Numbered from the stretch's first letter, positions 34,063 through 44,203 are shown. The stretch is 64,000 nucleotides of DNA from Arthrobacter sp. C9C5 (GCF_013359735.1 NZ_JABFMX010000002.1:180359-244358), one strand, 5' to 3'. Program-made: numbers and translations. The notes: a model not told the origin generated them from the letters alone.

Positions 34063-35021
34063 AGGAAATCCGCCAACGAGCACTCGGCAGGCGCGCATTC
34101 GGCGGCCTGGCCGCCGGCGTCGGCCTGGCTCTGGCCCTGTCCGCGTGCGGAGGCTCGTCCAACCCGCTGTCCTCGGCACCCGCCAGCGGCGGTTCCTCCG
34201 GGGGAGCCGGCGGGGCGCTCGTGATCGGTTCGGCCGACTTCACCGAGAGTCAGATCATCGCTGAGCTCTACGCCGGGGCACTCAACGCCGCCGGTGTCAC
34301 CGCCACCACCAAGCCGAACATCGGTTCCCGCGAGGTCTACTTCAAGGCCGTGCAGGACGGCTCCGTCGACGTGATCCCGGACTACAGCGGAAACCTGCTG
34401 CTGCACGTCAACAAGGACGCCACCGAGATCTCCGCAGAAGACATTGCCAAGGCACTGCCGGGCAAGCTGCCCGACGGCCTGGCCGTGCTCGACGCCGCCA
34501 AGGCCGAGGACAAGGACGCCATGGTGGTCACCAAGGCCACCGCGGAGAAGTACAAGCTGAAGTCCATCGAGGACCTGGCCAAGGTCTGCAACGAGATCGT
34601 GGTCGGCGCCCCCGCAACGTTCGCGGAGCGCGCCTACGGGCTGCCCGGCCTGAAGAAGAACTACGGTTGCGAGCCCAAGAAGCTGGAACCCTTCAGCGAC
34701 GGCGGCGGCCCCGTCACGGTCAAGGCCCTGCTTTCGGACCAGGTCCAGGTGGCCGACATCTACACCACCACCCCGGCCATCGCGGACAACGACCTGGTGG
34801 TGCTGGAGGACCCGAAGAACAACTTCATCGCCCAGCAGGTCTTGCCGCTGTACAACAAGGCCAAGATGACCGACAAGGCGAAGGAGGCGCTCAACGCCGT
34901 CTCCAAGCTGCTCACCACGGAGGACCTGATCAACCTCAACCGCGCGGTCGGCGGCAGCGAGAAGCAGAACCCCAAGGACGCCGCGGCAGCGTGGCTCAAG
35001 GACAAGGGCCTGGTCAAGTAG
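34059..35021 (+). CDS. osmoprotectant ABC transporter substrate-binding lipoprotein (OpuCC/OsmX-like)
   Basis: 320 aa. A twin-Arg-like basic N-terminus and hydrophobic core end in the lipobox LSAC (Cys about 29), then a Ser/Gly-rich linker. The OpuAC-type domain starts GSADFTESQIIAELYAGAL and includes IGSREVYFKAVQDGSVDVIPDYSGN, the typical ligand loop of this family. It delivers glycine betaine, carnitine or choline-like solutes to the permeases. It is the last gene of the operon and is followed by a strong inverted repeat. Confidence 0.93.
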   Translation: MKEIRQRALGRRAFGGLAAGVGLALALSACGGSSNPLSSAPASGGSSGGAGGALVIGSADFTESQIIAELYAGALNAAGVTATTKPNIGSREVYFKAVQDGSVDVIPDYSGNLLLHVNKDATEISAEDIAKALPGKLPDGLAVLDAAKAEDKDAMVVTKATAEKYKLKSIEDLAKVCNEIVVGAPATFAERAYGLPGLKKNYGCEPKKLEPFSDGGGPVTVKALLSDQVQVADIYTTTPAIADNDLVVLEDPKNNFIAQQVLPLYNKAKMTDKAKEALNAVSKLLTTEDLINLNRAVGGSEKQNPKDAAAAWLKDKGLVK

Positions 35022-35040
35022 ACCGGAGCTTCTGAGCGTT

Positions 35041-35089
35041 CGACGGCGGCCGCCGGATCCGGAACCCCCGGGCCCGGCGGCCGCCGTCG
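35041..35089 (+). terminator. hairpin at the end of the osmoprotectant operon
   Basis: A perfect 16-bp GC-only inverted repeat (35041-35056 with 35074-35089), 20 bp after the last stop. It lacks a T tract, so it may stabilise the 3' end or act with Rho rather than terminate alone. Confidence 0.6.
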
Positions 35090-35141
35090 TTCCCGGCCTG
35101 AAGCCGCCGTCGTTCCCGGCCTGAAGCCGCCGTCGTTCCCG
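35080..35141. repeat. 23-bp tandem repeat, 2.7 copies
   Basis: Copies at 35080-35102 and 35103-35125 are identical, with a partial third at 35126-35141. The first copy overlaps the right arm of the operon hairpin, so that arm is effectively triplicated. Confidence 0.9.
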
Positions 35142-35185
35142 CCCCGGGGCGGCCCGGGGCGCCCGTGTGACGCGGACTTCCGCTG

Positions 35186-35199
35186 TGAGACAAGTCTCA
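35186..35199. promoter_or_regulatory. inverted repeat upstream of the aminotransferase
   Basis: TGAGAC-AA-GTCTCA, about 36 bp before the aminotransferase start and near where its promoter should lie. A possible operator; no regulator gene is adjacent. Confidence 0.35.
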
Positions 35200-35234
35200 G
35201 GGGAAGTACATCCGCCATATGGCATATTTGATGA

Positions 35235-36455
35235 ATGGCAGAATTCAAGCAGTCCACCAAGCTTCATAATGTCCTCTACGACATCCGTGGACCGATTCTT
35301 CAGGCCGCCCAGCAGATGGAGGCAGAGGGTCACCGCATCCTCAAACTGAACATCGGAAACCCGGCCCCGTTTGGGTTTGAAGCGCCGGACGCGATCCTGG
35401 TGGACATGATCCGCCACCTGCCGCACGCCCAGGGCTACAGCGATTCCCGAGGCATTTTCTCCGCCCGCACCGCCGTCTCGCAGTACTACCAGACGCGCGG
35501 CATCCAGAACATCCACGTCGACGACATCTACCTGGGCAACGGCGTCAGCGAGCTCATCACCATGTCGCTGATGGCCCTGCTGGACGACGGCGACGAGGTC
35601 CTCATTCCCACCCCGGACTATCCGCTCTGGACGGCGTCGGTGGCCCTGGCGAGCGGGAAGCCGGTGCATTACCTCTGCGACGAGGAATCCGGCTGGCAGC
35701 CCGACCTGGACGACCTCGAAGCGAAGATCACGCCGCGCACCAAGGGCATCGTGGTGATCAACCCCAACAATCCCACCGGCGCTGTCTACCCGGAGGAGAC
35801 GCTCAAGAAGATCGTGGCACTGGCCGAGAAGCACGGCCTGGTGCTGTTCGCGGACGAGATCTACGAGAAGATCCTGTACGAGGACGCCGTCCACGTGAAC
35901 ATGGCCAGCCTCACCGGCGACGACGTGCTCTGCCTGACCTTCAGCGGGCTGTCCAAGGCCTACCGCGTCTGCGGCTACCGGGCCGGCTGGATGGCCATCT
36001 CGGGTCCGAAGAAGGACGCCGCGGACTACCTTGAAGGCATCAACCTGCTCGCCAACATGCGCCTGTGCGCCAACGTGCCGGCGCAGCATGCGATCCAGAC
36101 CGCACTCGGCGGCTACCAGAGCATCAACGACCTGATCCTGCCCGGCGGCCGCCTGCTGGAGCAGCGGAACAAGGCCTACGACATGCTCAACGCCATCCCC
36201 GGCGTCAGCACGCAGCAGGCCCGCGGGGCGATGTACCTGTTCCCGCGCCTGGACCCCGAGGTCTACCACATCCGCGACGACGAGAAGTTCGTCCTGGACC
36301 TGCTGCGCCAGCAGAAGATCCTCGTCTCCCACGGCCGCGCCTTCAATTGGGTCCGGCCGGACCACTTCCGAATGGTGACCCTGCCGAACGTCAAGGACCT
36401 CGAGGAAGCGATCAACCGCATGGCGGACTTCCTGAGCCGGTACCAGGGCAACTAG
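35235..36455 (+). CDS. pyridoxal phosphate-dependent aminotransferase (alanine aminotransferase-like)
   Basis: 406 aa, fold-type I class I/II aminotransferase. NIGNPAPFGF near residue 37, VINPNNPTGAVYP (about 174-186), FADEIYEKILY, and the PLP lysine in FSGLSKAYRVCGYRAGW (about 236-252). The N-terminal STKLHNVLYDIRGPILQAA and the overall pattern match the AlaA/AlaT group that makes alanine from pyruvate and glutamate. ATG 35235 is used; an ATG 4 nt earlier is out of frame. It stands alone between the osmoprotectant operon and ppk2. Confidence 0.92.
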   Translation: MAEFKQSTKLHNVLYDIRGPILQAAQQMEAEGHRILKLNIGNPAPFGFEAPDAILVDMIRHLPHAQGYSDSRGIFSARTAVSQYYQTRGIQNIHVDDIYLGNGVSELITMSLMALLDDGDEVLIPTPDYPLWTASVALASGKPVHYLCDEESGWQPDLDDLEAKITPRTKGIVVINPNNPTGAVYPEETLKKIVALAEKHGLVLFADEIYEKILYEDAVHVNMASLTGDDVLCLTFSGLSKAYRVCGYRAGWMAISGPKKDAADYLEGINLLANMRLCANVPAQHAIQTALGGYQSINDLILPGGRLLEQRNKAYDMLNAIPGVSTQQARGAMYLFPRLDPEVYHIRDDEKFVLDLLRQQKILVSHGRAFNWVRPDHFRMVTLPNVKDLEEAINRMADFLSRYQGN

Positions 36456-36524
36456 GATTCGGGACAGCAGCGCCGCTGGTCGAACGTCCGGCCGGCGGGC
36501 TGCCCGAACCGGAAAGAGGCGTTG

Positions 36525-37379
36525 ATGGCAGATGTCGTGGACTTCGACAAACATCCCTCCGAGACCCTGAGGGCAGGCAAGAAGTTCAGCCTCCGCGACC
36601 TTGACCCGGGTTCCACACCGGGCTACGCCGGGGACAAGGCCGCCGGAGAGACGCTGCTCAGCGAGCTCGACGGCAAGCTCACGCAACTGCAGGAGCAGCT
36701 CTTTGCGGAGTCCAGGACCGGCGGAAAGAAGCGCGTCCTGCTGGTCCTGCAGGCCATGGACACCGCGGGCAAGGGCGGCATCGTCAACCACGTCATGGGC
36801 CAGATGAATCCGCAGGGCGTGCAGCTGAAGTCATTCAAGGCGCCCACCCCGGAGGAACAGTCCTACGACTTCCTCTGGCGGATCGAGAAGGAAGTACCCG
36901 CGGCCGGCATGGTGGGGGTGTTCGACCGTTCCCACTATGAGGACGTCCTGATCCACCGGGTGCACCGCTGGGCGGACGCCGAGGAACTGGAGCGCCGCTA
37001 CCGGGCCATCAACGAGTTCGAGGCCCGGCAGGCCGCCGCCGGAACGAAGATCGTCAAGGTCATGTTGCACATCAGCCGCGACGAGCAGCAGGAACGGCTG
37101 CTCGCCCGGCTGGAAGACCCCTCGAAAATGTGGAAGTACAGCGGCAACGACCTCAAGGAACGGGCCTTCTGGGACGACTACATGGACGCCTACCAGGCCG
37201 CCTTTGAGCAGACCAGCTCGGAGCACGCGCCCTGGCACGTGGTCCCGGCCAACAAGAAGTGGTACGCCCGGATCGCCGTCCAGCAGCTGCTGCTGGACGC
37301 GCTGGAGTCACTGGCGCTCGAGTGGCCGGTCCCGGAGATCGACGTCGACATGGAACGCGAGCTGGTGCGGCGCTCCTAG
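36525..37379 (+). CDS. polyphosphate kinase 2 family protein
   Basis: 284 aa, PPK2 family (P-loop kinase). Walker A VLQAMDTAGKGG (about 72-83), Walker B GVFDRSHYEDVLIHRVH (about 130-146), and lid motif NKKWYAR near residue 245. It transfers phosphate between polyphosphate and nucleotides; class (ADP, AMP or nucleotide-independent) needs comparison. ATG 36525 is preferred over the preceding TTG 36522; GGAAAGAGG lies upstream. It converges on xseB. Confidence 0.94.
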   Translation: MADVVDFDKHPSETLRAGKKFSLRDLDPGSTPGYAGDKAAGETLLSELDGKLTQLQEQLFAESRTGGKKRVLLVLQAMDTAGKGGIVNHVMGQMNPQGVQLKSFKAPTPEEQSYDFLWRIEKEVPAAGMVGVFDRSHYEDVLIHRVHRWADAEELERRYRAINEFEARQAAAGTKIVKVMLHISRDEQQERLLARLEDPSKMWKYSGNDLKERAFWDDYMDAYQAAFEQTSSEHAPWHVVPANKKWYARIAVQQLLLDALESLALEWPVPEIDVDMERELVRRS

Positions 37380-37394
37380 CCGGCCGGCGGTCGG

Positions 37395-37637
37395 TCAGCT
37401 CTCCTGGCCGGCCTGGTCCCGGGCCGCGGCGAGACGCTTGCGGGCGCCCTCGAGCCACTGCTCGCACCGCTTCGCGAGGGCCTCCCCGCGCTCCCACAGT
37501 GCGAGGGATTCCTCAAGGCTGGCGCCGCCGGCCTCCAGCCTGCCGACCACGCCCACGAGCTGTTCGCGGGCCTCCTCGTAGCTGAGTCCGTCGATGTCGG
37601 TGTTCGGGGTCGGGGTTGCTGCGTTTTCTGCTGCCAT
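37395..37637 (-). CDS. xseB: exodeoxyribonuclease VII small subunit
   Basis: 80 aa. [20 protein letters not shown] and [22 protein letters not shown] form the two helices of XseB. ATG 37637 has AAGGAG upstream; the frame stays open further but without a start signal. It acts with XseA to degrade single-stranded DNA. It lies 100 bp downstream of xseA on the same strand, so the pair is an operon. Confidence 0.95.
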   Translation of the reverse strand: MAAENAATPTPNTDIDGLSYEEAREQLVGVVGRLEAGGASLEESLALWERGEALAKRCEQWLEGARKRLAAARDQAGQES

Positions 37638-37737
37638 GCTGATGCTCCTTGCGTGGATCCGGTGCCTACCGCGTGTCGGGGGTCCCGTCGCGGGGTCCGG
37701 GAAGTCTGAACTGCCTGGGTTGTTGGGAGTGGGCCGG

Positions 37738-39024
37738 TCAGTCCTCGGCGGGCTCCTGGCCGCCGGTGGACTGGGCCTTAAACCTGCCGCCGGCCACCCG
37801 CACGGCCAGGGGAGTGCCGGCGGGTGCCTGGTCCGGGTGCCGCACCACGTCGTGGCGGGTTCCCGGGGCGGTGCTGCCATCGTCTAGCTGGACGACGGCG
37901 TAGCCGCGGTCCAGCGTTTTCTGCGGCGAGAGGGCGCGCACCTGGGCCTTGAGGTGGACCAGCTGGTCGGCCGCCCGCACCACGGCGGTGTTGATGGCCG
38001 CATGGGAGCGGCCCTTGAGCCGTTCGACGTCGTCGTGCCGGGCGGTGACCATGCCCTCCGGGGCTGCCAGCACCGGTCGGGAGCGAAGCGAGGCCAGCCG
38101 GTCCGTCTCCCGCTCGACCAGGCGGGTGACGCCGCGGCGCAGCTGCTCCCGTGCCTGCCGGACCCGCGCCAGTTCCTCCACGACGTCGGGCACAATCCGT
38201 TTCGCCGCGTCGGTGGGGGTCGAGGCGCGCAGGTCTGCGACGTCGTCGAGGATGGGACGGTCCGCCTCGTGGCCGATCGCACTGACGATCGGCGTGGCCG
38301 CGGCGGCGACAGCCCGGATGAGTTCCTCGCTGCTGAAGGGGAGCAGGTCCTCCAGGGCGCCGCCGCCGCGGGCGATGACGATGACGTCGACCTCCGGGTG
38401 GGCGTCCAGCTCCTGCAGCGCGCCGATGACCTGGGCCACCGCGGTGTTGCCCTGGACCGCCACCTCGCGGATCTCGAATTCGACGGCGGGCCAGCGCAGC
38501 GCCGCGTTGCGGAGCACGTCTTTCTTGGCGTCGGAGTCGCGGCCGGTGATCAGGCCGATCCGGTGGGGGAGCAGGGGCAGCCGCTTTTTGCGGGAGTCGG
38601 CGAACAGCCCTTCCGCCGCGAGGGCCTGGCGCAGGCGTTCGATCCTGGCCAGCAGGTCGCCGAGTCCTACCGGCCGGATGTCCTTGACTGACATGTTCAG
38701 CCGGCCCGTCTTCAGCCAGAACTCGGCCTTAAGCAGCGCCACCACCCGGGAACCGCGCTCCAGCGGCGTGGACTGGCGGTCCAGAACGTTGGTCCAGACC
38801 GAGGCAGGGAGGGATATCTCCGCGTCGATGTCCCGCAGCGTGAGGTAGGCGTTGGTGCCGCGCCGGTTGAGTTCGATGACTTGGCCCTCGACCCAGGCCG
38901 AGGGCGCCCGTTCGATGTGCATCTTCAGTTTTTGCGAGAGCAGCTGCAGCGGCCACGGGTTGTCCGGGCTGGTGTCTGCCGCAGTCGCCGGCAGGGTGGT
39001 GGCCGCGGCGGTGTCTTCAGACAT
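37738..39024 (-). CDS. xseA: exodeoxyribonuclease VII large subunit
   Basis: 428 aa. N-terminal OB-fold ([22 protein letters not shown], about 43-64), then the catalytic domain with [35 protein letters not shown] and [30 protein letters not shown], all hallmarks of XseA. A coiled-coil region and C-terminal [10 protein letters not shown] follow. It degrades ssDNA from both ends with XseB. Divergent from the membrane protein gene at 39231. Confidence 0.97.
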   Translation of the reverse strand: MSEDTAAATTLPATAADTSPDNPWPLQLLSQKLKMHIERAPSAWVEGQVIELNRRGTNAYLTLRDIDAEISLPASVWTNVLDRQSTPLERGSRVVALLKAEFWLKTGRLNMSVKDIRPVGLGDLLARIERLRQALAAEGLFADSRKKRLPLLPHRIGLITGRDSDAKKDVLRNAALRWPAVEFEIREVAVQGNTAVAQVIGALQELDAHPEVDVIVIARGGGALEDLLPFSSEELIRAVAAAATPIVSAIGHEADRPILDDVADLRASTPTDAAKRIVPDVVEELARVRQAREQLRRGVTRLVERETDRLASLRSRPVLAAPEGMVTARHDDVERLKGRSHAAINTAVVRAADQLVHLKAQVRALSPQKTLDRGYAVVQLDDGSTAPGTRHDVVRHPDQAPAGTPLAVRVAGGRFKAQSTGGQEPAED

Positions 39025-39230
39025 GCCGGTGGCCGCCGGCGAAAAGTGCCTGGTGCAGGTGCTGGTGCATGCATGGTCCTTTGGTGGAGAGGGGGAGCTG
39101 CTTCAACTCTATCCATAGCTCTACCAGTAGGGCCGGACGTTTTGGCCCGCTGCTTTCCGGTGCCCTGCTTTCCGGTTCGCGGCGACGCCACCGTAGGATG
39201 GCTCTACTCCCAACCTCCTAGGAGACTTTC

Positions 39231-40094
39231 GTGCGCACTTTTGTCTCGGCCGTTGCAGTGCTGATCGGCCTTGCCATGGCGGCTGTTGCCGTCCCGGCCA
39301 TGTGGGCGGACCGGAACATTGTCCAGGAGGAGGGTTTCGTCGCCCTCACCGCACCGCTGGGCAAGGACCCGGCGTTCCAGAAGAGGCTGGCCACGGCCGC
39401 CGTGAATGGGATGGCCTTTGGCGGCCAGCAGCTGCCGGCCCCCCTCGAGGCCGTGGTCAAACCGATCCTGGCGGACGCCGCGCAGTCCCTGACCTCCATG
39501 CCCGGATACTCGGAGGCCTGGGCAGAGACCCTGCGCAGGAGTCACCGGCTAAGCTTCGCCGACCCCCGCACGCTCCCGCCGGAAGTGGGCGGCACCACCT
39601 CCCTGACCCTGGACGTCGCCCCGCTGGTCGGGTTGGTGGTCAAACGCGTCTCGGAGGCCTCTCCCGTTCCGCTTAAGGCGCCGGAGCAGGTCCGCATCAG
39701 CATCGGCCAGTCCGACCAGCGCCAGCTCATCGAACGGGTCTCGGCCTACGCGCCGATGGGCACCGCCGTGGCCGTGGGCTCGGCCATCGCGTTCCTCCTG
39801 GCGTTCGTCGCGGCGCGGCGGAAGTGGACGGTCCTCGCCGGGACCGGTCTGGGTGCCTTGGTCCTGGCCGGTGTCTGGAAATTTGGCTCGGACGCCGCAG
39901 GCAGGATGGTCCAGGGGGCCGGGAGCGGCAACGACGTGGCGGAGATCTTCAAACGTGAATTCGTGGCGGCTGCCACGGCCAGCTTCGGGCAGTGGATTAT
40001 GGCGGCGCTGCTGGCAGGCGGTGTGCTGCTGGCCGCCGGGATCGTGTTCCGTGTTGTCGGCGGCCGCCGGCCGGCGTCAAATAACCTGCCATAG
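39231..40094 (+). CDS. hypothetical membrane protein
   Basis: 287 aa, not assigned. The N-terminal hydrophobic segment (about 4-25) is a signal anchor. An external domain of about 145 residues follows, then three C-terminal hydrophobic segments (about 176-194, 200-218 and 250-272). Actinobacterial proteins of this size and topology are common and uncharacterised. GTG start with AGGAG (about 39219-39223) upstream. Divergent from xseA and 22 bp before ispH, but ispH seems to have its own leaderless promoter. Confidence 0.85.
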   Translation: MRTFVSAVAVLIGLAMAAVAVPAMWADRNIVQEEGFVALTAPLGKDPAFQKRLATAAVNGMAFGGQQLPAPLEAVVKPILADAAQSLTSMPGYSEAWAETLRRSHRLSFADPRTLPPEVGGTTSLTLDVAPLVGLVVKRVSEASPVPLKAPEQVRISIGQSDQRQLIERVSAYAPMGTAVAVGSAIAFLLAFVAARRKWTVLAGTGLGALVLAGVWKFGSDAAGRMVQGAGSGNDVAEIFKREFVAAATASFGQWIMAALLAGGVLLAAGIVFRVVGGRRPASNNLP

Positions 40095-40116
40095 CGAACA
40101 CCGGTAGCATTGGGGC

Positions 40117-41208
40117 ATGACCTCCACCGCTGTATCCATTCCGATGCCCTCCGTTCCGCGCCGGCGGCGTTCGCCGGAGGAAGTGCTGGCGGCGGCACCC
40201 GTGACCGGACCGAAGAAGGTGCTGCTGGCGGCCCCGCGCGGCTACTGCGCCGGCGTCGACCGTGCCGTGATTGCGGTGGAAAAGGCGCTTGAGCACTACG
40301 GTCCGCCCGTCTACGTCCGCAAACAGATCGTCCACAACGTCCACGTGGTCAGCTCCCTTGAGGAAAAGGGCGCCATCTTCGTTGACGAAACCGATGAGGT
40401 TCCTGAGGGCGCACTGGTCATCTTCTCGGCGCACGGTGTCTCGCCGGCGGTGGTGCAGTCAGCGGAGGACCGCGGCCTGCGGACCATTGATGCCACCTGC
40501 CCGCTGGTGACCAAGGTGCACCGCGAGGCTGTCCGCTTCGCGAAGGACGATTTCGACATCCTGCTGATCGGCCACGACGGCCACGAGGAAGTCGAGGGGA
40601 CAGCCGGTGAGGCGCCCGAGCACATCCAGATCATCAACGGCCCGCACGAGGTCGATAAGGTGACGGTCCGCGACCCGGAGAAGGTCATCTGGCTCTCGCA
40701 GACCACCCTGAGCGTGGACGAAACCATGGAGACAGTGCGCCTCCTGAAGGAACGGTTCCCCACCCTGCAGGATCCGCCCAGCGACGACATCTGCTACGCC
40801 ACCACCAACCGGCAGGTGGCGATCAAGAAGATCTCGCCCCAGGCCGACCTCGTGATCGTGGTCGGATCGGCCAACTCCTCGAACTCCGTGCGCCTCGTGG
40901 AGGTGGCACTGGAATACGGGGCGAAGGCCTCCTACCGTGTCGATTTCGCCAATGAGGTGGACGAGTCCTGGTTCGAGGGCGTAGCCACGGTCGGCGTGAC
41001 GTCGGGGGCGTCCGTGCCCGAGGTGCTGGTGAAGGACGTACTGCGGCTCCTGGCCGACTACGGCTACGGTTCCGTCGAGGAAGTCGTCACGGCCGAGGAA
41101 GACCTGCTGTTCTCCCTGCCGAAGGAGCTCCGGGCCACCCTGAAGCAGGCCGGGGACGTCTCCCGTGCCCTTGGCGGCCGCGGCGCCCGCCCCGCCAAAG
41201 AGTCCTAG
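40117..41208 (+). CDS. ispH: 4-hydroxy-3-methylbut-2-enyl diphosphate reductase
   Basis: 363 aa. It catalyses the last step of the MEP isoprenoid pathway, giving IPP and DMAPP. The three 4Fe-4S cysteines are in [12 protein letters not shown] (about 50), [11 protein letters not shown] (about 128) and [11 protein letters not shown] (about 225). The catalytic Glu lies in [11 protein letters not shown]. The first 30 residues are an extra Arg/Pro-rich stretch. TAGCAT (40105-40110) ends 6 nt before the ATG, consistent with a leaderless mRNA. Converges on rmuC with a 13-bp gap. Confidence 0.97.
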   Translation: MTSTAVSIPMPSVPRRRRSPEEVLAAAPVTGPKKVLLAAPRGYCAGVDRAVIAVEKALEHYGPPVYVRKQIVHNVHVVSSLEEKGAIFVDETDEVPEGALVIFSAHGVSPAVVQSAEDRGLRTIDATCPLVTKVHREAVRFAKDDFDILLIGHDGHEEVEGTAGEAPEHIQIINGPHEVDKVTVRDPEKVIWLSQTTLSVDETMETVRLLKERFPTLQDPPSDDICYATTNRQVAIKKISPQADLVIVVGSANSSNSVRLVEVALEYGAKASYRVDFANEVDESWFEGVATVGVTSGASVPEVLVKDVLRLLADYGYGSVEEVVTAEEDLLFSLPKELRATLKQAGDVSRALGGRGARPAKES

Positions 41209-41221
41209 CCCGGGGACAGTC

Positions 41222-42514
41222 CTAGGCGGCTGACTCTTCCGAGGCGCCGCCGGCGTCGGGCCGCTCGACGTCGTCGGTCCGGTCGCCGCCGACGTCCCGG
41301 GAGCCAATTTCCTGCTGGAGTTCCGGCGCCGCCACCGAGCGCGGTGTCACCTCGACAGTGACCGGAGTCGCCAGGCCCGCGCCGTCCAGGGCGTTGAGCT
41401 TCCGTGCGGTGGGCAGCACCCTGGCCTCCAGTGTGCCGACCAGAGAGTTGTAGCGGTCCACCGAGGTCTTCAGCGATGAGCCCAGCTTGGAGACGTTGTC
41501 GCCCAGGGTTCCCATCCGCTCATAGAGCTGCTGCGCCAGTTCGAACAGCTCCCGTGCGCTGTCCGTCAGCACATCCTGCCGCCAGGTAAACGCCACCGAC
41601 TTGAGCACCGCCAGCAGTGTCCCCGGCGAGGCGAGGACGACGTTCTTGGACAGCGCGTAATCCAGCAGGGCCGGATCCGCCGTGAGCGCCGCGGCCAGGA
41701 TCGACTCCGCGGGCAGGAAGCAGACCACCAGCTCCGGAGCGTTGCCGGGGATGTCCCAGTACTTCTTGTTGCTCAGGGCGTCCACATGGGACTTCAGGGC
41801 CTTCGCGTGGGTGGCCAGCAGCGCCTGCTGACCGTTCAGGGCTCCCGCCCCGGCGGCCCGACTTCCGGCGGTGGCGCCAAGTTCCTGCGCCTCAAGGTAG
41901 GCCGTCAGCGGCACCTTGGCGTCCACCACGAGCTGCTTGTCGCCCGGGAGCTGCACCACGAGGTCGGGCCGGACGGTGTTTTCCGACCCCGAACCGGAAC
42001 TGTGAAGCTGCTCGTGGAAGTCCACGTGGCGGAGCATACCGGCCGCCTCCACCACCCGGCGCAGCTGCACTTCGCCCCACTGGCCGCGCGCGCTGTTGGA
42101 GCGCAGGGCGGATTCGAGTGCATGCGTTGAGCGCAGCAGCTGCTCGTCCGACAGCCTCGCCTCCTGCAGCTGCTGGGCGAGCTGGCCGTACTGTTCCAGC
42201 CGGTCCCGCTCCAGCAGCGAGACCTGCTGCTGGACCGCGGTGAGCTTCTCGGCCACGGGGGCCAGCGCACGCAGCACGCTGCCGTCCTGCGTCCTGGCGT
42301 CGCCCAGCTCCCGGTTCTGGGCCGCCAGCAGGCGGCGTTCGGCGTCGGCGGCGGCGAACTGGGCGCTGACCTCGGAGAGTCGCGCGGAGACGCCGTCGAA
42401 GTCCTGTTCAAGGCCGGCGCTGCGGCGCCGCAACACCACGAAGGTGAAGGCGGCGCCGGCGACGGCTCCGATCAGCAGCATCAGCATGGCAAGAATGAGT
42501 GCGAAAGCGTCCAT
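41222..42514 (-). CDS. rmuC: DNA recombination protein RmuC
   Basis: 430 aa. An N-terminal membrane helix (about 3-24), a coiled coil (about 25-150), then the RmuC nuclease-like domain with RGQWGEVQLRRVVEAAGM, RPDLVVQLPGDKQLVVDAKVPL and SPGTLLAVLKSVAFTWRQ. ATG 42514 is chosen because it begins the membrane helix; the frame stays open upstream without a good start. RmuC limits inversions at repeats in E. coli. Confidence 0.94.
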   Translation of the reverse strand: MDAFALILAMLMLLIGAVAGAAFTFVVLRRRSAGLEQDFDGVSARLSEVSAQFAAADAERRLLAAQNRELGDARTQDGSVLRALAPVAEKLTAVQQQVSLLERDRLEQYGQLAQQLQEARLSDEQLLRSTHALESALRSNSARGQWGEVQLRRVVEAAGMLRHVDFHEQLHSSGSGSENTVRPDLVVQLPGDKQLVVDAKVPLTAYLEAQELGATAGSRAAGAGALNGQQALLATHAKALKSHVDALSNKKYWDIPGNAPELVVCFLPAESILAAALTADPALLDYALSKNVVLASPGTLLAVLKSVAFTWRQDVLTDSARELFELAQQLYERMGTLGDNVSKLGSSLKTSVDRYNSLVGTLEARVLPTARKLNALDGAGLATPVTVEVTPRSVAAPELQQEIGSRDVGGDRTDDVERPDAGGASEESAA

Positions 42515-42660
42515 GCCTTCACTCTGGCACGCACCCCTGACACTTTTAGCCAGTGACGCACGGGCCCTCACGATCCGAGGAAGCCCGGAGCGACGCCGAC
42601 GGCGAACAGCGCCCCGCCTCCGCAGGGGGACCGGCGCGTTTACCGGTAGAATCAATACTC

Positions 42661-43746
42661 GTGGCTCTTACTATTGGCATCGTCGGACTGCCCAACGTCG
42701 GCAAATCAACTCTTTTCAACGCACTGACCCGCAACCAGGTGCTCGCTGCGAACTACCCGTTCGCCACGATCGAGCCCAACGTCGGCGTCGTGAACCTGCC
42801 GGACCCGCGGCTCGAGAAGCTGGCGGCCATCTTCGGCTCCGCACGCCTGCTCCCGGCCGCGGTATCCTTCGTGGACATCGCCGGCATCGTCAAGGGCGCC
42901 TCCGAGGGTGAGGGCCTGGGCAACCAGTTCCTCGCGAATATCCGTGAGGCCGAGGCGATCGCGCAGGTAGTCCGCGTGTTCGATGACCCCGACGTCATCC
43001 ACGTCGACGGCAAGGTCGATCCCCGCTCGGACATGGAGACCATCAACACCGAGCTGATCCTGGCGGACCTGCAGACCATCGAGAAGGCCGTCCCCCGGAT
43101 CGAAAAAGAAGTCAAGATCAAGAAGCGCGAAGCCGCCGAGCTGGCCGCCGTCAAGGCCGCCCAGGCTGTGCTGGAACGCGGTGACACCATCTTCTCCTCG
43201 ATCAAGAGCGACAAGCTCGAAATGGAACACCTCAAGGAACTCGGCCTGCTCACTGCCAAGCCGTTCATCTACGTTTTCAACGCGGACGAGGGAATCCTTG
43301 GCAGCGCGGAGAAGCAGGAAGAGCTGCGCGCTTTGGTGGCCCCGGCCGACTGCATCTTCCTCGACGCCAAGCTCGAGTCCGACCTCGTCGAACTGGACGA
43401 GGAAGAAGCCCGCGAAATGCTGGAAATGAATGGCCAGGACGAGTCCGGCCTCGACCAGCTGGCGCGCGTCGGCTTCCACACGCTGGGCCTGCAGACTTAC
43501 CTCACCGCCGGTCCGAAAGAAACCCGGGCCTGGACCATCCACCAGGGCGACACGGCACCGCAGGCCGCCGGCGTTATCCACTCCGATTTCCAGCGCGGCT
43601 TCATCAAGGCCGAAGTTGTGTCCTTCGACGACCTCATCGAGGCCGGCTCGATGGCCGAGGCGAAGGCCCGTGGCAAGGTCCGCATTGAAGGCAAGGAATA
43701 CGTCATGGCCGACGGCGACGTGGTGGAGTTCCGCTTCAATGTGTAG
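42661..43746 (+). CDS. ychF: redox-regulated ATPase YchF (Obg family)
   Basis: 361 aa. G1 motif GLPNVGKST (about 8-16), G3 [10 protein letters not shown], the NADE-type G4 variant that favours ATP over GTP (FNAD, about 203-206), then the TGS domain ([15 protein letters not shown]) ending in EFRFNV. GTG 42661; TAGAAT (42647-42652) ends 8 nt upstream, suggesting a leaderless mRNA. The last eight codons, the terminator and about 50 bp beyond recur at 55681-55826, so this 3' end looks like the left edge of an island. Confidence 0.96.
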   Translation: MALTIGIVGLPNVGKSTLFNALTRNQVLAANYPFATIEPNVGVVNLPDPRLEKLAAIFGSARLLPAAVSFVDIAGIVKGASEGEGLGNQFLANIREAEAIAQVVRVFDDPDVIHVDGKVDPRSDMETINTELILADLQTIEKAVPRIEKEVKIKKREAAELAAVKAAQAVLERGDTIFSSIKSDKLEMEHLKELGLLTAKPFIYVFNADEGILGSAEKQEELRALVAPADCIFLDAKLESDLVELDEEEAREMLEMNGQDESGLDQLARVGFHTLGLQTYLTAGPKETRAWTIHQGDTAPQAAGVIHSDFQRGFIKAEVVSFDDLIEAGSMAEAKARGKVRIEGKEYVMADGDVVEFRFNV

Positions 43747-43868
43747 CTCCTGACCTCCTGAAACCTTTGCGATGGCCGCTAAGAACACGTGTTCTTGGCG
43801 GCCATGCGCTTTTTTTAGACCGGTGGCGAACTCAAACTGAGACCGCCAGCATTTCGCGGCACAAGGAA
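43722..43868 (+). repeat. left copy of ychF 3'-end direct repeat
   Basis: 147 bp covering the final ychF codons, stop, terminator hairpin and about 50 bp beyond. An imperfect direct copy lies at 55681-55826. Similarity begins in GGTGGAGTTCCGCT and ends in GCACAAGGAA in both, with scattered substitutions and a few small indels. It is read as an attachment-site-like duplication. Confidence 0.85.
43769..43816 (+). terminator. intrinsic terminator of ychF
   Basis: A long dyad of about 18 bp per arm centred on 43788/43789 (perfect in GAACACGTGTTC), followed by seven T residues at 43810-43816. Confidence 0.88.
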
Positions 43869-43903
43869 CGACTGGCCAACGTTCAAATGCCAGAACCTTG
43901 TGC
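43859..43903. other. nested inverted repeat just inside the island
   Basis: GCACAAGG (43859-43866) pairs with CCTTGTGC (43896-43903), and inside it CTGGC (43872-43876) with GCCAG (43889-43893). The outer left arm is also the last block shared with the right repeat copy, so the hairpin lies exactly at the repeat edge. Confidence 0.6.
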
Positions 43904-44203
43904 CGGATGGCTGGAACCTGACATCGGAGAGATCCTCGGGGCAAGCCAATCCTGAGCCGAACCAGTCAGCCGCTCTCGCAATGCCAAAGTGCTCGCCGGG
44001 AGACCGCTAGCCGCGGAAGTACATGATCGTGAGATCGGCCCGGCGCCGAAACGTGACGCCGTCTTGTGCAGTGCCCCGGGCGTGACATTGACGCCGCTCA
44101 CCGTCGATCCCTCTTAGGCGCCCTCAGTCATGCCCCGGAGGAGCGGCCCGCCGCGTCGAGTAGCATTGCCCCCAATTGGCCAGCAACGGAAGGAAATCGA
44201 GTC

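Noticed and set aside
33840..36791. 983-codon minus-strand open frame across opuCC and the aminotransferase gene
   Set aside because: Antisense of two well-supported genes, with no start signal and no recognisable domain.
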